The notes beneath the pieces are model-generated. The model saw only the letters and a list, made by a program, of their open reading frames with translations, had not been told where the DNA came from and did not search any database. A DNA stretch of 64,000 nt, from positions 2,232,001-2,296,000 of the forward strand of contig CP176050.1 of NCBI GenBank assembly GCA_046199005.1, in the 5' to 3' direction. The position numbers were made by a program, and so were the translations under genes. This document shows, in pieces, positions 1-10,400 of this stretch (within the stretch, counting starts at the first letter, position 1; each line of letters starts with the position of its first letter). The DNA is from Ascidiimonas sp046199005. GTDB taxonomy: Bacteria > Bacteroidota > Bacteroidia > Flavobacteriales > Flavobacteriaceae.

Positions 1-390
1 ATTAAAAGAAGGAAGTTCTTCTACCTGCACATTATCTGGATATTCCTTTTGGAGCGCTTCATCATCTTCTACATACTGACCAAAATGCCAAAACTCTTTG
101 AGGTCTCCTTCTTTTCTACCTTTAGCATGTTCTTTACCAAAAGAAGTATAACCTCTTTGCCCGCCGATACCTTCGATCTCATATTTTTCTTTCGTATCCT
201 GGGGTAGGTCAAAAAATTTCTTTACTTCATCGTATAGCTCTGCTACCAATTCGTCATCCAGAAAATGCCCTTTCAGTGCTACAAATCCGATAGTCTCGTA
301 GGCATTTCCTATTTCATTCACAAAACGTTGTTTACGCGCAGGATCTTCGCTTAGAAAATCTCTTAGGTCTACGCTAGGTATCTTATTCAT
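1..390 (-). CDS. Isopenicillin N synthase-like 2OG-Fe(II) oxygenase, N-terminal part
   Basis: This is the first 130 residues of a protein that runs off the left edge of the window. It begins MNKIPSVDLRDFLSED and contains ETIGFVALKGH, a KKFFDLP segment and a KEKYE segment. This order is typical of the N-terminal domain (DIOX_N) of non-haem iron, 2-oxoglutarate-dependent oxygenases of the isopenicillin N synthase family. The iron-binding HxD...H motif would lie in the missing part, so catalytic competence cannot be judged. The start at 390 is the only good ATG; the stretch up to 552 is the divergent promoter region shared with the next gene. Substrate is unknown. Family call is fairly sure, function is not. 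Confidence 0.8.
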   Translation of the reverse strand, partial: MNKIPSVDLRDFLSEDPARKQRFVNEIGNAYETIGFVALKGHFLDDELVAELYDEVKKFFDLPQDTKEKYEIEGIGGQRGYTSFGKEHAKGRKEGDLKEFWHFGQYVEDDEALQKEYPDNVQVEELPSFN

Positions 391-524
391 CTCTAATTAT
401 TTCGATTGTTAAAAGTATCTGTCTCCGTATATTTTGTAGAAACAAAAATAATGATTTTGAAACTTACAAATATTACTGTGCAATTATTACTACTGAGTAT
501 TCCCGTTTTACAGAGTTAATTTCC

Positions 525-532
525 TAATTTTG
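525..532 (+). promoter_or_regulatory. Bacteroidetes -7 promoter box
   Basis: TAATTTTG matches the Bacteroidetes -7 consensus TAnnTTTG exactly and lies 20 bases before the ATG of the E1 gene, which leaves a short leader. A weak -33 candidate (TTTT at 506-509) lies 15 bases upstream. Inferred from consensus only. Confidence 0.45.
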
Positions 533-552
533 GTCCTTTAAAGAATCGCCTT

Positions 553-2556
553 ATGCCTGAAGCTATTTCTTCTGAAAGACTTACGTACGAGATCGGAGAC
601 TTGTCGAATGAAAAACTCCTTTATCTCTACAAAATAATGTTGAAACCCAGAATGATCGAAGAAAAGATGCTCATTCTTCTTCGTCAGGGAAAAATCTCAA
701 AATGGTTTAGTGGCATAGGTCAGGAAGCCATAGCAGCCGGGGTGACAGCGGCGATGCATACCGATGAGTATATTTTACCTATGCATAGAAATCTGGGGGT
801 TTTCACTACCAGAGAAATCCCTTTACATCGTTTATTTGCGCAATGGCAAGGGAAGGCGAGTGGTTTTACAAAAGGAAGAGATCGCAGCTTTCATTTCGGT
901 ACTCAAGAGTATAAGATCGTGGGTATGATCTCTCATTTAGGACCTCAATTGGGCGTTGCGGATGGCATTGCGCTTGCGCATAAAATACGTAACGAAAAGA
1001 AGGTGTGTGCAGTATTCACAGGAGAGGGAGCTACCAGTGAAGGTGACTTTCATGAAGCTCTTAATATCGCTTCTGTTTGGGATCTTCCCGTGCTGTTCTG
1101 TATTGAAAATAATGGCTACGGATTATCTACGCCAACCTCCGAGCAATATCGTTGTAAAAATCTGGCAGACCGGGGCATCGGGTACGGAATGGAAGCTCAT
1201 ATTGTAAACGGAAATAATATTCTGGAAGTCTACAACACTATGCTCGAGCTTACTGAAAGTATTCGTGCTAACCCAAGACCTGTACTTATTGAATTTCAGA
1301 CATTTCGAATGAGAGGACACGAAGAGGCTAGTGGAACCAAATACGTGCCTCAGGAACTCATGGATCTGTGGGCTGCAAAAGATCCTATTGAAAACTACAG
1401 ACAATTTTTGGCGGAGCAAAACATTCTTACCTCGGAAGATGATGAAAAAATTCAACTGGAAATAAAGGCGGAGATCGAGGCGCATTTGCAGAAAGCCTTT
1501 GAGGAAGACCCTATTGAATCCACTGAAACCAATGAATTAAATGATGTTTATAAAGAATTTGATTATCAGGTTTTTGAAAAAAATAATACCACTAAAAACA
1601 TACGGTTTATAGATGCGGTTTCAGAGGGACTTCGTCAATCTATGGAAAAGCATGAAAACATGGTGATCATGGGGCAGGACATTGCCGAATATGGCGGTGT
1701 TTTCAAAATAACTGAAGGCTTTCTGGAAAAGTTTGGTAAGGAAAGAGTACGAAACACTCCTATTTGTGAATCCGCCGTAATTTCTGCAGCCATGGGGTTA
1801 TCTATCAATAAGATGAAGGCAGTTGTTGAAATGCAATTTGCTGATTTTGTCTCCTCCGGATTCAATCCTATTGTTAATTACCTTGCCAAATCTCATTACC
1901 GCTGGGGCGCCAATGCTGATGTTGTGATCCGCATGCCCTGTGGAGCAGGAGTGCAGGCAGGTCCTTTTCACTCGCAAACCAATGAAGCGTGGTTTACTAA
2001 GACCCCGGGGTTAAAGGTGGTTTACCCCGCATTTCCATATGATGCCAAAGGTTTACTGGCAAGCAGCGTGCTAGATCCCAATCCGGTATTGTTTTTTGAG
2101 CATAAAGCACTTTACAGAAGCATTTATCAGGATGTGCCGGAAGCCTATTATACAATCCCCTTGGGTGAAGCCTCTTTACTCAAAAGCGGAGGTGATGTAT
2201 CTATTATCACCTACGGAGCAGGCGTACATTGGGCACTTGAAACTCTTGAAAAAAATTCAGACATCAAAGCAGATCTATTAGATCTGAGATGTTTACAACC
2301 CATAGATTTAGAAGCTATATACCAGACAGTACAGAAAACCGGAAAAGTAATCATACTGCATGAAGATTCGCTTTTTGGAGGCGTTTCCAGTGACATCGCT
2401 GCCCTGATCGCCGAGCATTGTTTTGAGCATCTGGATGCGCCGGTGAAACGCGTAGCAAGCCTGGAAACACCGATACCCTTTGCTGGAAATCTGGAGAAAA
2501 TGTATTTACCCAAAGAACGCTTTGAAAAGGAGTTGAGATCTTTGGTTGAATATTAA
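553..2556 (+). CDS. Fused alpha-ketoacid dehydrogenase E1 alpha/beta (branched-chain type)
   Basis: The protein is the thiamine-diphosphate-dependent E1 component that decarboxylates a 2-oxo acid, most likely branched-chain 2-oxoisovalerate, and passes the acyl group to the lipoyl E2. Residues about 1-330 are the alpha part, with the ThDP motif GEGATSEGDFHEALN at about 156 followed by IENNGYG. Residues about 340-667 are the beta part, with QDIAEYGGVFKITEGF and the C-terminal transketolase domain. Alpha and beta are separate genes in many bacteria; the single-chain fusion of 667 residues is common in Bacteroidetes. No E2 or E3 gene is adjacent. It converges on the carbamoyltransferase gene with a 20-base gap. 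Family is certain; substrate preference is inferred. Confidence 0.93.
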   Translation: MPEAISSERLTYEIGDLSNEKLLYLYKIMLKPRMIEEKMLILLRQGKISKWFSGIGQEAIAAGVTAAMHTDEYILPMHRNLGVFTTREIPLHRLFAQWQGKASGFTKGRDRSFHFGTQEYKIVGMISHLGPQLGVADGIALAHKIRNEKKVCAVFTGEGATSEGDFHEALNIASVWDLPVLFCIENNGYGLSTPTSEQYRCKNLADRGIGYGMEAHIVNGNNILEVYNTMLELTESIRANPRPVLIEFQTFRMRGHEEASGTKYVPQELMDLWAAKDPIENYRQFLAEQNILTSEDDEKIQLEIKAEIEAHLQKAFEEDPIESTETNELNDVYKEFDYQVFEKNNTTKNIRFIDAVSEGLRQSMEKHENMVIMGQDIAEYGGVFKITEGFLEKFGKERVRNTPICESAVISAAMGLSINKMKAVVEMQFADFVSSGFNPIVNYLAKSHYRWGANADVVIRMPCGAGVQAGPFHSQTNEAWFTKTPGLKVVYPAFPYDAKGLLASSVLDPNPVLFFEHKALYRSIYQDVPEAYYTIPLGEASLLKSGGDVSIITYGAGVHWALETLEKNSDIKADLLDLRCLQPIDLEAIYQTVQKTGKVIILHEDSLFGGVSSDIAALIAEHCFEHLDAPVKRVASLETPIPFAGNLEKMYLPKERFEKELRSLVEY

Positions 2557-2576
2557 TGAAAGTGAGAACGTTTTCG

Positions 2577-4265
2577 TTATTTTCTTAATACGTAGTTACC
2601 GATCACCAACGCATCTAAGCCTGTTGAGTAAAAACATCTCACGGCATCCTTAGGAGATTCTACCAACGGCTCTCCCTGAATATTGAAACTCGTATTTAAA
2701 ACTACAGGAACCCCTGTTTTATCTCCCATGGTTTTGATCAAATCATAATAACGTTCATGCGTTTTACGATTTACCGTTTGAACTCTGGCACTTCCGTCAA
2801 CGTGAGTAACTGCCGGTATGATCGCCTTCTTCTCCGGTTTTACATCACAAACCTTCAGCATGAAAGGCGCCTCCACCTCAATTTCAAAGAAATCTTTCAC
2901 CGCATCTGTGATTACCGAAGGTGCAAAAGGTCGGTATGCTTCTCTGAATTTTACTTCAGCATTAATCTTGTCTTTCATATTAGGAAAAGCAGGGTTTGCC
3001 AGAATGCTTCTGCTACCTAAAGCACGGGGTCCTATTTCCATGGCATGTTGAAACCACCCTATAATTTTTCCCTCTACTAATAATTCTGAGGCCGCTTCGA
3101 TAATATCTTCGTGATATTCATAAGTAAGTTTGGCCCCATCTAATACTTTTTTTATTTCCTCATTGGTATAGAAAGTTCCCAAATAGGGATCGTCAAGCAC
3201 ATAGTTTCGTTCTTTGCCTAATATACCGTTGTAAAGATAGTAGGCCGCGCCTATTGCGGTACCGTTATCACCTGCTGCCGGGATCACAAAGACATCTTTA
3301 AACGAACTCTCCCTAACGATCCTTCCATTCATCACACTGTTAAGGGAAACGCCTCCGGAGATCACCAGGTAATCTGCTTTGGTTTTATGGTAAAGAATTT
3401 GCGCAATTTCCAGTGCTCTATCCTCCAAAACTTCTTGAAATGCAGCAGCGGTATTCATATGATGCGACTCAAAAGGACCATTCATTTCGCGAGGCGCTCC
3501 AAAAGTATCGAAGAATTTCTGTGAGCATCGTCGCCACCCCATATGCTGATAAAGAAAATAACTTAAATCGATTTTAAGGTTTCCTTCCGAATCAACTTTT
3601 AATATTTCTTTTACTTTTTCCTTAAAGGGAGCAGGATCTCCCATAGGAGCCAAACCCATAGTCTTGCCTTCATCATAATTGGTTCGAAAACCACAAAACT
3701 GGGTTACTGCTTCATAGAACGACCCCATAGAGTGAGGAAAAAAACTTTCACCTAATTTGGTAACCTTATTTCCTTTTCCATGACCCAACCACGTTGTCGC
3801 CCATTCTCCGGAACCGTCCAGACTCATCAACGCGGCTTCTTCATACGGAGAGATGAAAAAGGAGGCAGGTGCATGACAATAATGATGCGGAATGAAATGT
3901 ACCTTAGGGCCTTTTACAGTATCTTCATAATAATGTCGGTACCAATTCCAAAGCCCTTGCTGCTTATTGTAGCCATGAATAAACTCATGTTTAAAAAAAG
4001 GCTTGAAACTCTTGAGATGATTCAAAGCGTAAACAACCTTTTTATCCCAATTGTGCGTAGGTTTTATAGATACCGCAATGTGATGAATATCTTTATAATC
4101 TATACCCGCCATTTGAAGGCATCTGGCAATGGCTTTTCTGGGAAAACTTCGAGTATGCTTATCTCTGCTTAAACGTTCTTCTTCAATCGCCGCTATTAGT
4201 TTCCCGTCGTGAACAATACAGGCGGTAGAATCGTGAAAATAGTAATTGATACCTAGAATGTACAT
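2577..4265 (-). CDS. Carbamoyltransferase, NodU/CmcH family
   Basis: The protein transfers a carbamoyl group from carbamoyl phosphate, via carbamoyl-AMP, to a hydroxyl of a small molecule or sugar. The N-terminal Kae1-like ATPase-fold domain opens with LGINYYFHDSTACIV and has EEERLSRDKH; HHYCHAPASFF and SLDGSGEW follow. The C-terminal domain carries MEIGPRALGSRSILANP, the signature of the family. At 562 residues it is full length. It stands alone without glycosyltransferases or antibiotic genes nearby, so the acceptor cannot be guessed. The same family appears widely in Bacteroidetes in surface polysaccharide and unassigned contexts. Confidence 0.92.
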   Translation of the reverse strand: MYILGINYYFHDSTACIVHDGKLIAAIEEERLSRDKHTRSFPRKAIARCLQMAGIDYKDIHHIAVSIKPTHNWDKKVVYALNHLKSFKPFFKHEFIHGYNKQQGLWNWYRHYYEDTVKGPKVHFIPHHYCHAPASFFISPYEEAALMSLDGSGEWATTWLGHGKGNKVTKLGESFFPHSMGSFYEAVTQFCGFRTNYDEGKTMGLAPMGDPAPFKEKVKEILKVDSEGNLKIDLSYFLYQHMGWRRCSQKFFDTFGAPREMNGPFESHHMNTAAAFQEVLEDRALEIAQILYHKTKADYLVISGGVSLNSVMNGRIVRESSFKDVFVIPAAGDNGTAIGAAYYLYNGILGKERNYVLDDPYLGTFYTNEEIKKVLDGAKLTYEYHEDIIEAASELLVEGKIIGWFQHAMEIGPRALGSRSILANPAFPNMKDKINAEVKFREAYRPFAPSVITDAVKDFFEIEVEAPFMLKVCDVKPEKKAIIPAVTHVDGSARVQTVNRKTHERYYDLIKTMGDKTGVPVVLNTSFNIQGEPLVESPKDAVRCFYSTGLDALVIGNYVLRK

Positions 4266-4736
4266 GTAGACTGGTTTGGTTAGGATACTTAAAGATACGT
4301 ACTCCTAGAAGATAAAATGCATATTATGTACATACAACAGAAATTGTCGATAAAATGGGAATTTTTTTCCTAAACAACCATCTTGAAAGCGTTTCGCTTG
4401 TTACCTTTATAGAGTATAACGATCGGTATAAAAACAGGTAAATCTTTTAGAATCAAAAGGTAGCGATCTAAACCGTAAATAGTATTTAAAATTAATTTAT
4501 GTACTACACAATATAATATTCAAATGACGTTATATTATAAAGTATATTGAAAAAATGCCTCAAATTTAATTCAATAGCTGCTTATCACATTCTTTGATAA
4601 GTACGTTTTTCAGATAAGTTTTAAGGTATTTATTTCTCTATAGTTTAATTTTCTCAGTGTGGAAATAAACATTAAATGATTGACATTGTTTTAATGTTTT
4701 AAAATCACAGCAATTAAGTAGGTTAAGTTGCTTAAA
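4266..4736. other. Gene-free AT-rich stretch
   Basis: About 470 bases without a supportable ORF on either strand. The left end must hold the promoter of the carbamoyltransferase. The right end is closed by an intrinsic terminator in the + direction although no coding gene precedes it on that strand, so a short untranslated RNA is possible here. I see no known RNA family. Confidence 0.4.
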
Positions 4737-4778
4737 GGCGGTTACTAGGGGCATACGTAACCGTCTTTATTTTTTGTT
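4737..4778 (+). terminator. Intrinsic terminator with no obvious + strand gene
   Basis: GGCGGTTAC (4737-4745) pairs with GTAACCGTC (4757-4765) with one G-U pair and is followed by TTATTTTTTGTTT. It could also act on the minus strand for the YceI gene, where it is preceded by A-rich sequence but followed only by three Ts. Confidence 0.6.
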
Positions 4779-4809
4779 TCAAAAAAATAAAGGATAAAAA
4801 AAGCTGATT

Positions 4810-5343
4810 TTATTCTGGTCTGGCCAAAGGGAGGTCGATATAAATGTCCAATTTGTTTTCGTAGCGTTTATTTGATAGCTCTATATCAAAGTCCATAAGG
4901 TTTACAGAACCTACGCCTATGACAGCACCGTCTGAATAACCTACATCAAAAACCACTTCTTTGGTAATTTCTTTTATGGTAAGCTCTCCTGTGATCAGAT
5001 AACCTGTATAGACATTTCTTATCGATACACTTTTGAACGTAATATTGGGAAACTTTTTCTTGTGGAGGTATTTACGGGAAGTGAGTTTGATGTCTCGCAC
5101 CATATTTCCGGTACTTAGCGTACTTACATCCAGCGTAGCTTTTATGAAAGAGGCTTCGAGTTGTTCCTGATCAAATTCCACTTCAGTTTTTAATCCCTCT
5201 ATGGAACCAATAATACCATCAGAGACAATTTCCAGACGAATTGATGCCTGATCATCAAGTACCGTAATTTTAGGCGGAGAAACAATTAAGGTGAGAACTA
5301 AAGGAACAACGGTTAGAACGAGTAATTTTTTATCAAAGTACAT
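4810..5343 (-). CDS. YceI-like domain protein
   Basis: The protein of 177 residues has an N-terminal hydrophobic segment (about 8-22) that acts as signal peptide or anchor. The rest matches the YceI lipocalin-like beta-barrel: TVEFD-type strands, FIKATLDVSTLSTGN, SRKYLHKKKFPNITFKS, TGELTIKEITKEVVFDV and a closing FDIELSNKRYENKLDIYIDLPL. YceI proteins bind isoprenoid or amphipathic lipids in the periplasm. It is monocistronic. Family assignment is good; ligand is unknown. Confidence 0.85.
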   Translation of the reverse strand: MYFDKKLLVLTVVPLVLTLIVSPPKITVLDDQASIRLEIVSDGIIGSIEGLKTEVEFDQEQLEASFIKATLDVSTLSTGNMVRDIKLTSRKYLHKKKFPNITFKSVSIRNVYTGYLITGELTIKEITKEVVFDVGYSDGAVIGVGSVNLMDFDIELSNKRYENKLDIYIDLPLARPE

Positions 5344-5559
5344 GGTTTTATAGATTTAGGGCATTTAAATATACTAAAAATCTGATAATCAGACAATCTA
5401 GCTGTTGCTTTATATTTTTTCAAACCGTTATCACACATAGAACGAATGTAAGCTTCACTAGAAAAAAAGCTACTACCTATAATTATTGAATGGGCTGATA
5501 TTTATCATTCTTAATCGGTTTTTTTGGTTTTATTTTTAGCTTCCGCAAAGTGATATGTA

Positions 5560-6408
5560 ATGAAAAAAATTATCATCCCTACCGATTTCTCTTCGAATGC
5601 ATATAATGCCATTGCGTACGCATTGCAGTTATTTGCCAATCAAAAATGTCATTTTTTCCTGGTGCATGCATATTCACCTCCTATGCCAGAACCCAGCAAT
5701 ACGATGACCTCGGCTAACACAGCCAAACAATTGATGGAGGTATCTCGCAAAAGTGCGCAGGATGGACTTAGAGAGGTTCAGGATCAAATCAACAGATCTT
5801 TTCATAATCCTGATCATTCTTTTGAAAGTATCGCAGCTTATGGATTTTTAACAGATGTCATTGAAGAAATAGGAAAAGAAAAACAAGCTGACCTGGTGGT
5901 TATGGGTACGAAAGGAGCCAGCGGAATTAAAGAACTCTTCTTGGGCAGCAATACGGCGAGGGTAATAAGCACCTCTACTTTTTCTTTAATAGTAGTCCCC
6001 GAAACCGCTATTTATGAACCTTTTAAAGAAATAAGCTTTCTGACTGATTACGATTATTACTTTGAAAGAAGTGAATTGAAACCCTTACTAGATCTTTTAC
6101 ATCAAACGGGAGCCGAACTCCATGTGGTGCATGTTTTGGAGAAAGGAGACACCCTCAGCAAAGAAAAAGACTTGGTTCGCAAACACCTGCATGACCTTAT
6201 AAAACCGATAAAGGTTGCCTATCATTTGCTCACAGATAAATCTTTGGAACGAGCGGCGACTTTATTCATACAGAGCAGAAATGTAGAATTACTTTGTATG
6301 GTCACCAAAAAACATTCTTTTTTAGACCGTCTATTTAAAAAATTAAATACGAGAGATATGAGTCTGCATAGCAAGACACCAATGCTAGTCTTGAGACGGG
6401 AGAAATAG
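5560..6408 (+). CDS. Tandem universal stress protein (UspA family)
   Basis: The 282-residue protein contains two Usp domains. The first starts KKIIIPTDFSSNAYNAIAYA and ends with the ATP-binding loop GTKGASGIKELFLGSNTARV. The second (from about residue 150) is degenerate, lacks that loop and ends with HSKTPMLVLRREK. This two-domain form with one nucleotide site is usual in Flavobacteriaceae. Such proteins help survival under starvation or oxidative stress; the exact role is unknown. An intrinsic terminator follows at 6456. Confidence 0.9.
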   Translation: MKKIIIPTDFSSNAYNAIAYALQLFANQKCHFFLVHAYSPPMPEPSNTMTSANTAKQLMEVSRKSAQDGLREVQDQINRSFHNPDHSFESIAAYGFLTDVIEEIGKEKQADLVVMGTKGASGIKELFLGSNTARVISTSTFSLIVVPETAIYEPFKEISFLTDYDYYFERSELKPLLDLLHQTGAELHVVHVLEKGDTLSKEKDLVRKHLHDLIKPIKVAYHLLTDKSLERAATLFIQSRNVELLCMVTKKHSFLDRLFKKLNTRDMSLHSKTPMLVLRREK

Positions 6409-6455
6409 TATTTGGATTTTAGTAGTAATTAGTCGTTTTTCTTTATCCATTTACA

Positions 6456-6495
6456 AACCGAAATCGGAGAAACCCCCGATTTCGGTTTTCTTTTT
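6456..6495 (+). terminator. Intrinsic terminator after the usp gene
   Basis: A 12-bp perfect stem (AACCGAAATCGG at 6456-6467 with its complement at 6476-6487) is followed by a U-rich run. It sits between the convergent usp and exbD genes. Confidence 0.85.
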
Positions 6496-6502
6496 AATAC
6501 GA

Positions 6503-7057
6503 TCATCTGGCGATTTCCGCTTCAGATATCAGCATCGGATAGGCATTTCTAACTTCATCCCGTTCTTCATCGTCTAAGGCTTCTACAGTTTTGTGAAATA
6601 CATTAGCAGCATACTGGGCACGCAGCTCTTTATAGGCCCCCGTAAGTTCATTTTGTACGGCTACATAGAATTTATAAGAGGCTTCTCGATCTGCTTTTAG
6701 AGAAACCACCGCCAATTGGGGCTTTTCTGATAGTTTCACCTCTCTTATTCCACTACAATAATTGCAGTTGCCGCTGCCGTTATTGTCTACAAACCGCTTG
6801 ACTGCCAACCGCAGATCTTTGAGATGCACCAATCGATCCTTTACCAAAAGCTCATCGTCTTTATTGATAAAGACATTCAAAACATTACGTTCTTTGAATT
6901 CCGGAATGGTCTTGTCTTCGTTTGTCGGTGGAAGCTTTCTGGGAATCCCCTCATCATTAGGGATGGTGGTGGCTACCAGAAAAAAGATCAGTAACAGGAA
7001 AGCGATGTCGGCGAGTGATCCTCCATTAACAGCATTTTGTTCTCTTGATTTTCTCAT
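6503..7057 (-). CDS. exbD: ExbD/TolR-type biopolymer transport protein
   Basis: The 184-residue protein begins MRKSREQNAVNGGSLADIAF and has one membrane helix (LLLIFFLVATTIP) at about residues 21-33, the arrangement of ExbD/TolR. The conserved Asp at residue 17 in the helix entry is present (LADIAF), as needed for proton-driven energy coupling of outer membrane transport. The rest is a periplasmic domain, longer than the classic 140 residues, as is usual for the Bacteroidetes 'ExbD-related' proteins. No exbB, tonB or second exbD lies next to it, so partners must be elsewhere. Confidence 0.85.
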   Translation of the reverse strand: MRKSREQNAVNGGSLADIAFLLLIFFLVATTIPNDEGIPRKLPPTNEDKTIPEFKERNVLNVFINKDDELLVKDRLVHLKDLRLAVKRFVDNNGSGNCNYCSGIREVKLSEKPQLAVVSLKADREASYKFYVAVQNELTGAYKELRAQYAANVFHKTVEALDDEERDEVRNAYPMLISEAEIAR

Positions 7058-7319
7058 AATGAATGGTTTTAATGTTATACAAGAAATGCCTCAATAGTAA
7101 TGCCAAACCAAAAAAATCCTTCAGTCTAAAAAAATAAACAGTAGCCTAACCGTAAAATTTGAGATCATTCTACTTTAATCGAAAGTTCTCCTCCGATAAA
7201 CGATTAAATAAGAATACGATTGTCGCTTCTTTCAATTTTAAATATTTTTATATCAGAATAAAGTAAGAAAAAGCCCTAAATTTCTTTCACCGTAATAGTA
7301 ACTTAACGTCTTGTTATTC

Positions 7320-7347
7320 TTTGGTTTAAAGCAGTGCATTAATTTCG
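7320..7347 (+). promoter_or_regulatory. Possible promoter of the secreted nuclease gene
   Basis: TTTG (7320-7323) and TAATTTCG (7340-7347, one mismatch to TAnnTTTG) are 16 bases apart in the gene-free stretch 7098-7463, about 115 bases before the ATG at 7464. Nothing else is recognisable in that stretch. Confidence 0.3.
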
Positions 7348-7463
7348 TGCAAATTATTAATTAACAGAAAGTAAATTGTGAATGTGCTCTTCAGGTAGTT
7401 CTGTAAGACCACCCACCGTTTAATTTCAAAAAACACTAGTAACCTCACTTAAATTCTAACTAA

Positions 7464-10400
7464 ATGAAAGTAAAATTACTTTTCTTTTCAGCACTTGTGC
7501 TGATGGTTCTATCGGTATTACCGATAACCGCACAATCGGTTTTTATAAATGAGATTCATTATGACAACTCAGGAACCGATGTAGATGAAGCCATTGAAGT
7601 GGCAGGGCCTGCGGGCACCGATCTAACAGGCTATACGCTGGTACTGTACAATGGGTCAAACGGATCTGTGTACAATACCATCCCACTCTCTGGAACACTT
7701 CCTGATGAACAGGCAGGCTACGGTACTTTTGCTGTTACCCTTCCGGTTAACGGTATTCAAAACGGATCTCCTGACGGGATCGCGCTGGCCGATGCCGCTA
7801 ACAATCTTATTCAATTTCTAAGCTATGAAGGTACACTTACGGGAGTAGGAGGAGTGGCCGATGGCGTGCTAAGTACCGATATTGGCGTGGCCGAAATTGG
7901 AAACCCTGTGGGTACTTCGCTTCAATTAGCGGGTGAAGGAACCGTTTATGAAGATTTTACTTGGGAAGCACCTGCTCCCAGCTCTTATAACGCGGTAAAT
8001 ATTAATCAGACCTTTGGAACCCCTGAACCTGTGATCAACGAATTTGTATTCAATCATACAGGATCTGATACTGATGAATTTGTAGAAATAAAAGGAGTTC
8101 CGAATACCGATCTAAGCACGTATACCTTACTGGAAATTGAAGGGGATAATAATGCGCTGGGTACGATAGACGAAGTAATTACTGTAGGTACTACAGATGC
8201 TAACGGATACTGGACCACAGGCTTCGGATCAAACACCTTCGAGAACGGAACCGTTACGCTTTTGTTGGTAAAGAACTTTACCGGAGCTCTTGGTGATGAT
8301 CTGGATACCGATGATGACGGAATCGCAGATGTAAGTCCGTGGGAATTGGTAGTTGACGGTATTGGTGTAAACGATGGGGGAGCAGGCGACTTTAATTACA
8401 GCACTGTGACCCTCACACAAGGATACGACGGTATTAGCTTTACGGTAGGCGGTGCCTCTCGAATTCCCGATGGCGCCAACACAGGCAGTACTACCGATTG
8501 GGTTCGAAATGATTTTGGGGGACAAGGATTACCGAGTTTTCCGGATGCTTTAGCGGACAATGGTGAAGCAATAAATACCCCTGGAGCCGCCAACGAAGTC
8601 GCTGATGTAGCAGAACCAACTGTCATAGTTATCAATGAAGTGGATGCCGATACAGCAGGAACAGATACTTTAGAATTTGTAGAATTATACGATGGAGGCG
8701 TAGGGAATGCTCCTTTAGACGGGTATGTACTCGTTTTCTATAACGGATCGAACAATCTAAGCTATGCTACCTATGATCTTAGCGGATTCACCACAGATGC
8801 AAACGGTTATTTCGTATTAGGAAATGCCGATGTTGCCAATGTATCGATCGTTTTTGGTAGTAACGGACTCCAAAACGGAGCGGACGCCGTAGCACTCTAC
8901 CAAGGCAATGCAGCCGATTTCCCAAATGGAACAGCAGTCACCCTTACCGGATTGGAAGATGCGGTAGTATATGACACAAATGACGCAGACGATGCAGAGT
9001 TATTAGCTCTCTTAAATGCCGGAGAACCACAGGTAAATGAAGATGCCATTGGTGGAAAAGATACACAGTCTATTCAACGGTTTCCAAACGGAAGCGGAGG
9101 GTTGCGTAACACCAGTACGTATGTAAATGCCATCCCAACACCGGGACGTGCCAATACCAATGCGACCGAAGAAGTAAATCTTATCATCAATGAACTAGAC
9201 GCAGACACCGCAGGTTCAGATGTAGAAGAATTTGTCGAATTGTACGATGGTGGAACAGGTAATACCTCTTTATCCGGATACATTTTAGTATTGTATAACG
9301 GAAATGGAGATACTTCGTACAATACGATCGACCTTAACGGATTCACCACTAATGCGGAAGGCTATTTTGTAGTAGGAAATGTAGGCGTAGCTAATGTAGG
9401 CCTTGTCGTTCCCGGAAACACTTTTCAAAACGGAGCAGACGCGATAGCCTTGTATCAGGCAGCGGCGGCAAGCTTCCCGAACGGAACTGCAGTGACCACC
9501 GATAATCTCATCGATGCCCTTGTATATGACACCAACGATGACGACGATCCGGGTCTTCTGGTATTGTTAAATGCTGGTGAATTACAAGTGAACGAAGGTG
9601 GCGGAGGCGACAAAGACGGTCAGTCTTCACAACGTATTCCTAACGGAGAAGGGGGCGCACGTAATACAAGCACCTATACACAGGCAACACCCACACCCGG
9701 AACCGAAAATGGCGGAACGGTAGAACCTGGCGATCCGATTTCGATTGCCGAAGCGCGAAATTCAGCACTTGGAACCACAGTCACAGTCTCCGGAGTACTT
9801 ACGGTAAGTGATCAGTTTGCAGGCTCTGCCTACATTCAGGACCGTACTGGAGGAATTGCGGTGTTCGATGCCACGGTGCATGGTGACGGCGTTTTTGCCA
9901 TTGGTGATTCGATCACGATCACAGGCGTACGAAGCGCCTTCAACGATCAGGTACAAATAAGTCCCGTGAATGCTGTCATAGCTAACGGACAACCTAATGA
10001 ACCTATTGAACCCAGAACGATTACCCTGGCAGAATTGGCGAACTTTCCCGGGGAGTTGGTACGAATCGTAAACACGACCTTCCCTGATCCCGGTGAACTT
10101 TTATTTGGGAATTCAAATATCACTATCACCGATGCCAGTGGTAGCGGAGAACTCAGAATAGACAATGATGTGGAAGACCTTGTAGGCCTTGCACAACCTG
10201 ATACCTGTGGTGAAACGATTGGAGTCGTAGGACGTTTCAGAGAATTTTTCCAGTTACTGCCAAGACAGTTCTCCGATCTTTCCTGTGCCGTTCCTTATGA
10301 GAATCCCGCAAACAATTCCCCCATCTCAAAAGATGAGAGTTTTGATGTGGTTTCCTGGAATATTGAGTGGTTTGGTGATGAGAACAACTCTCCGGCAGCG

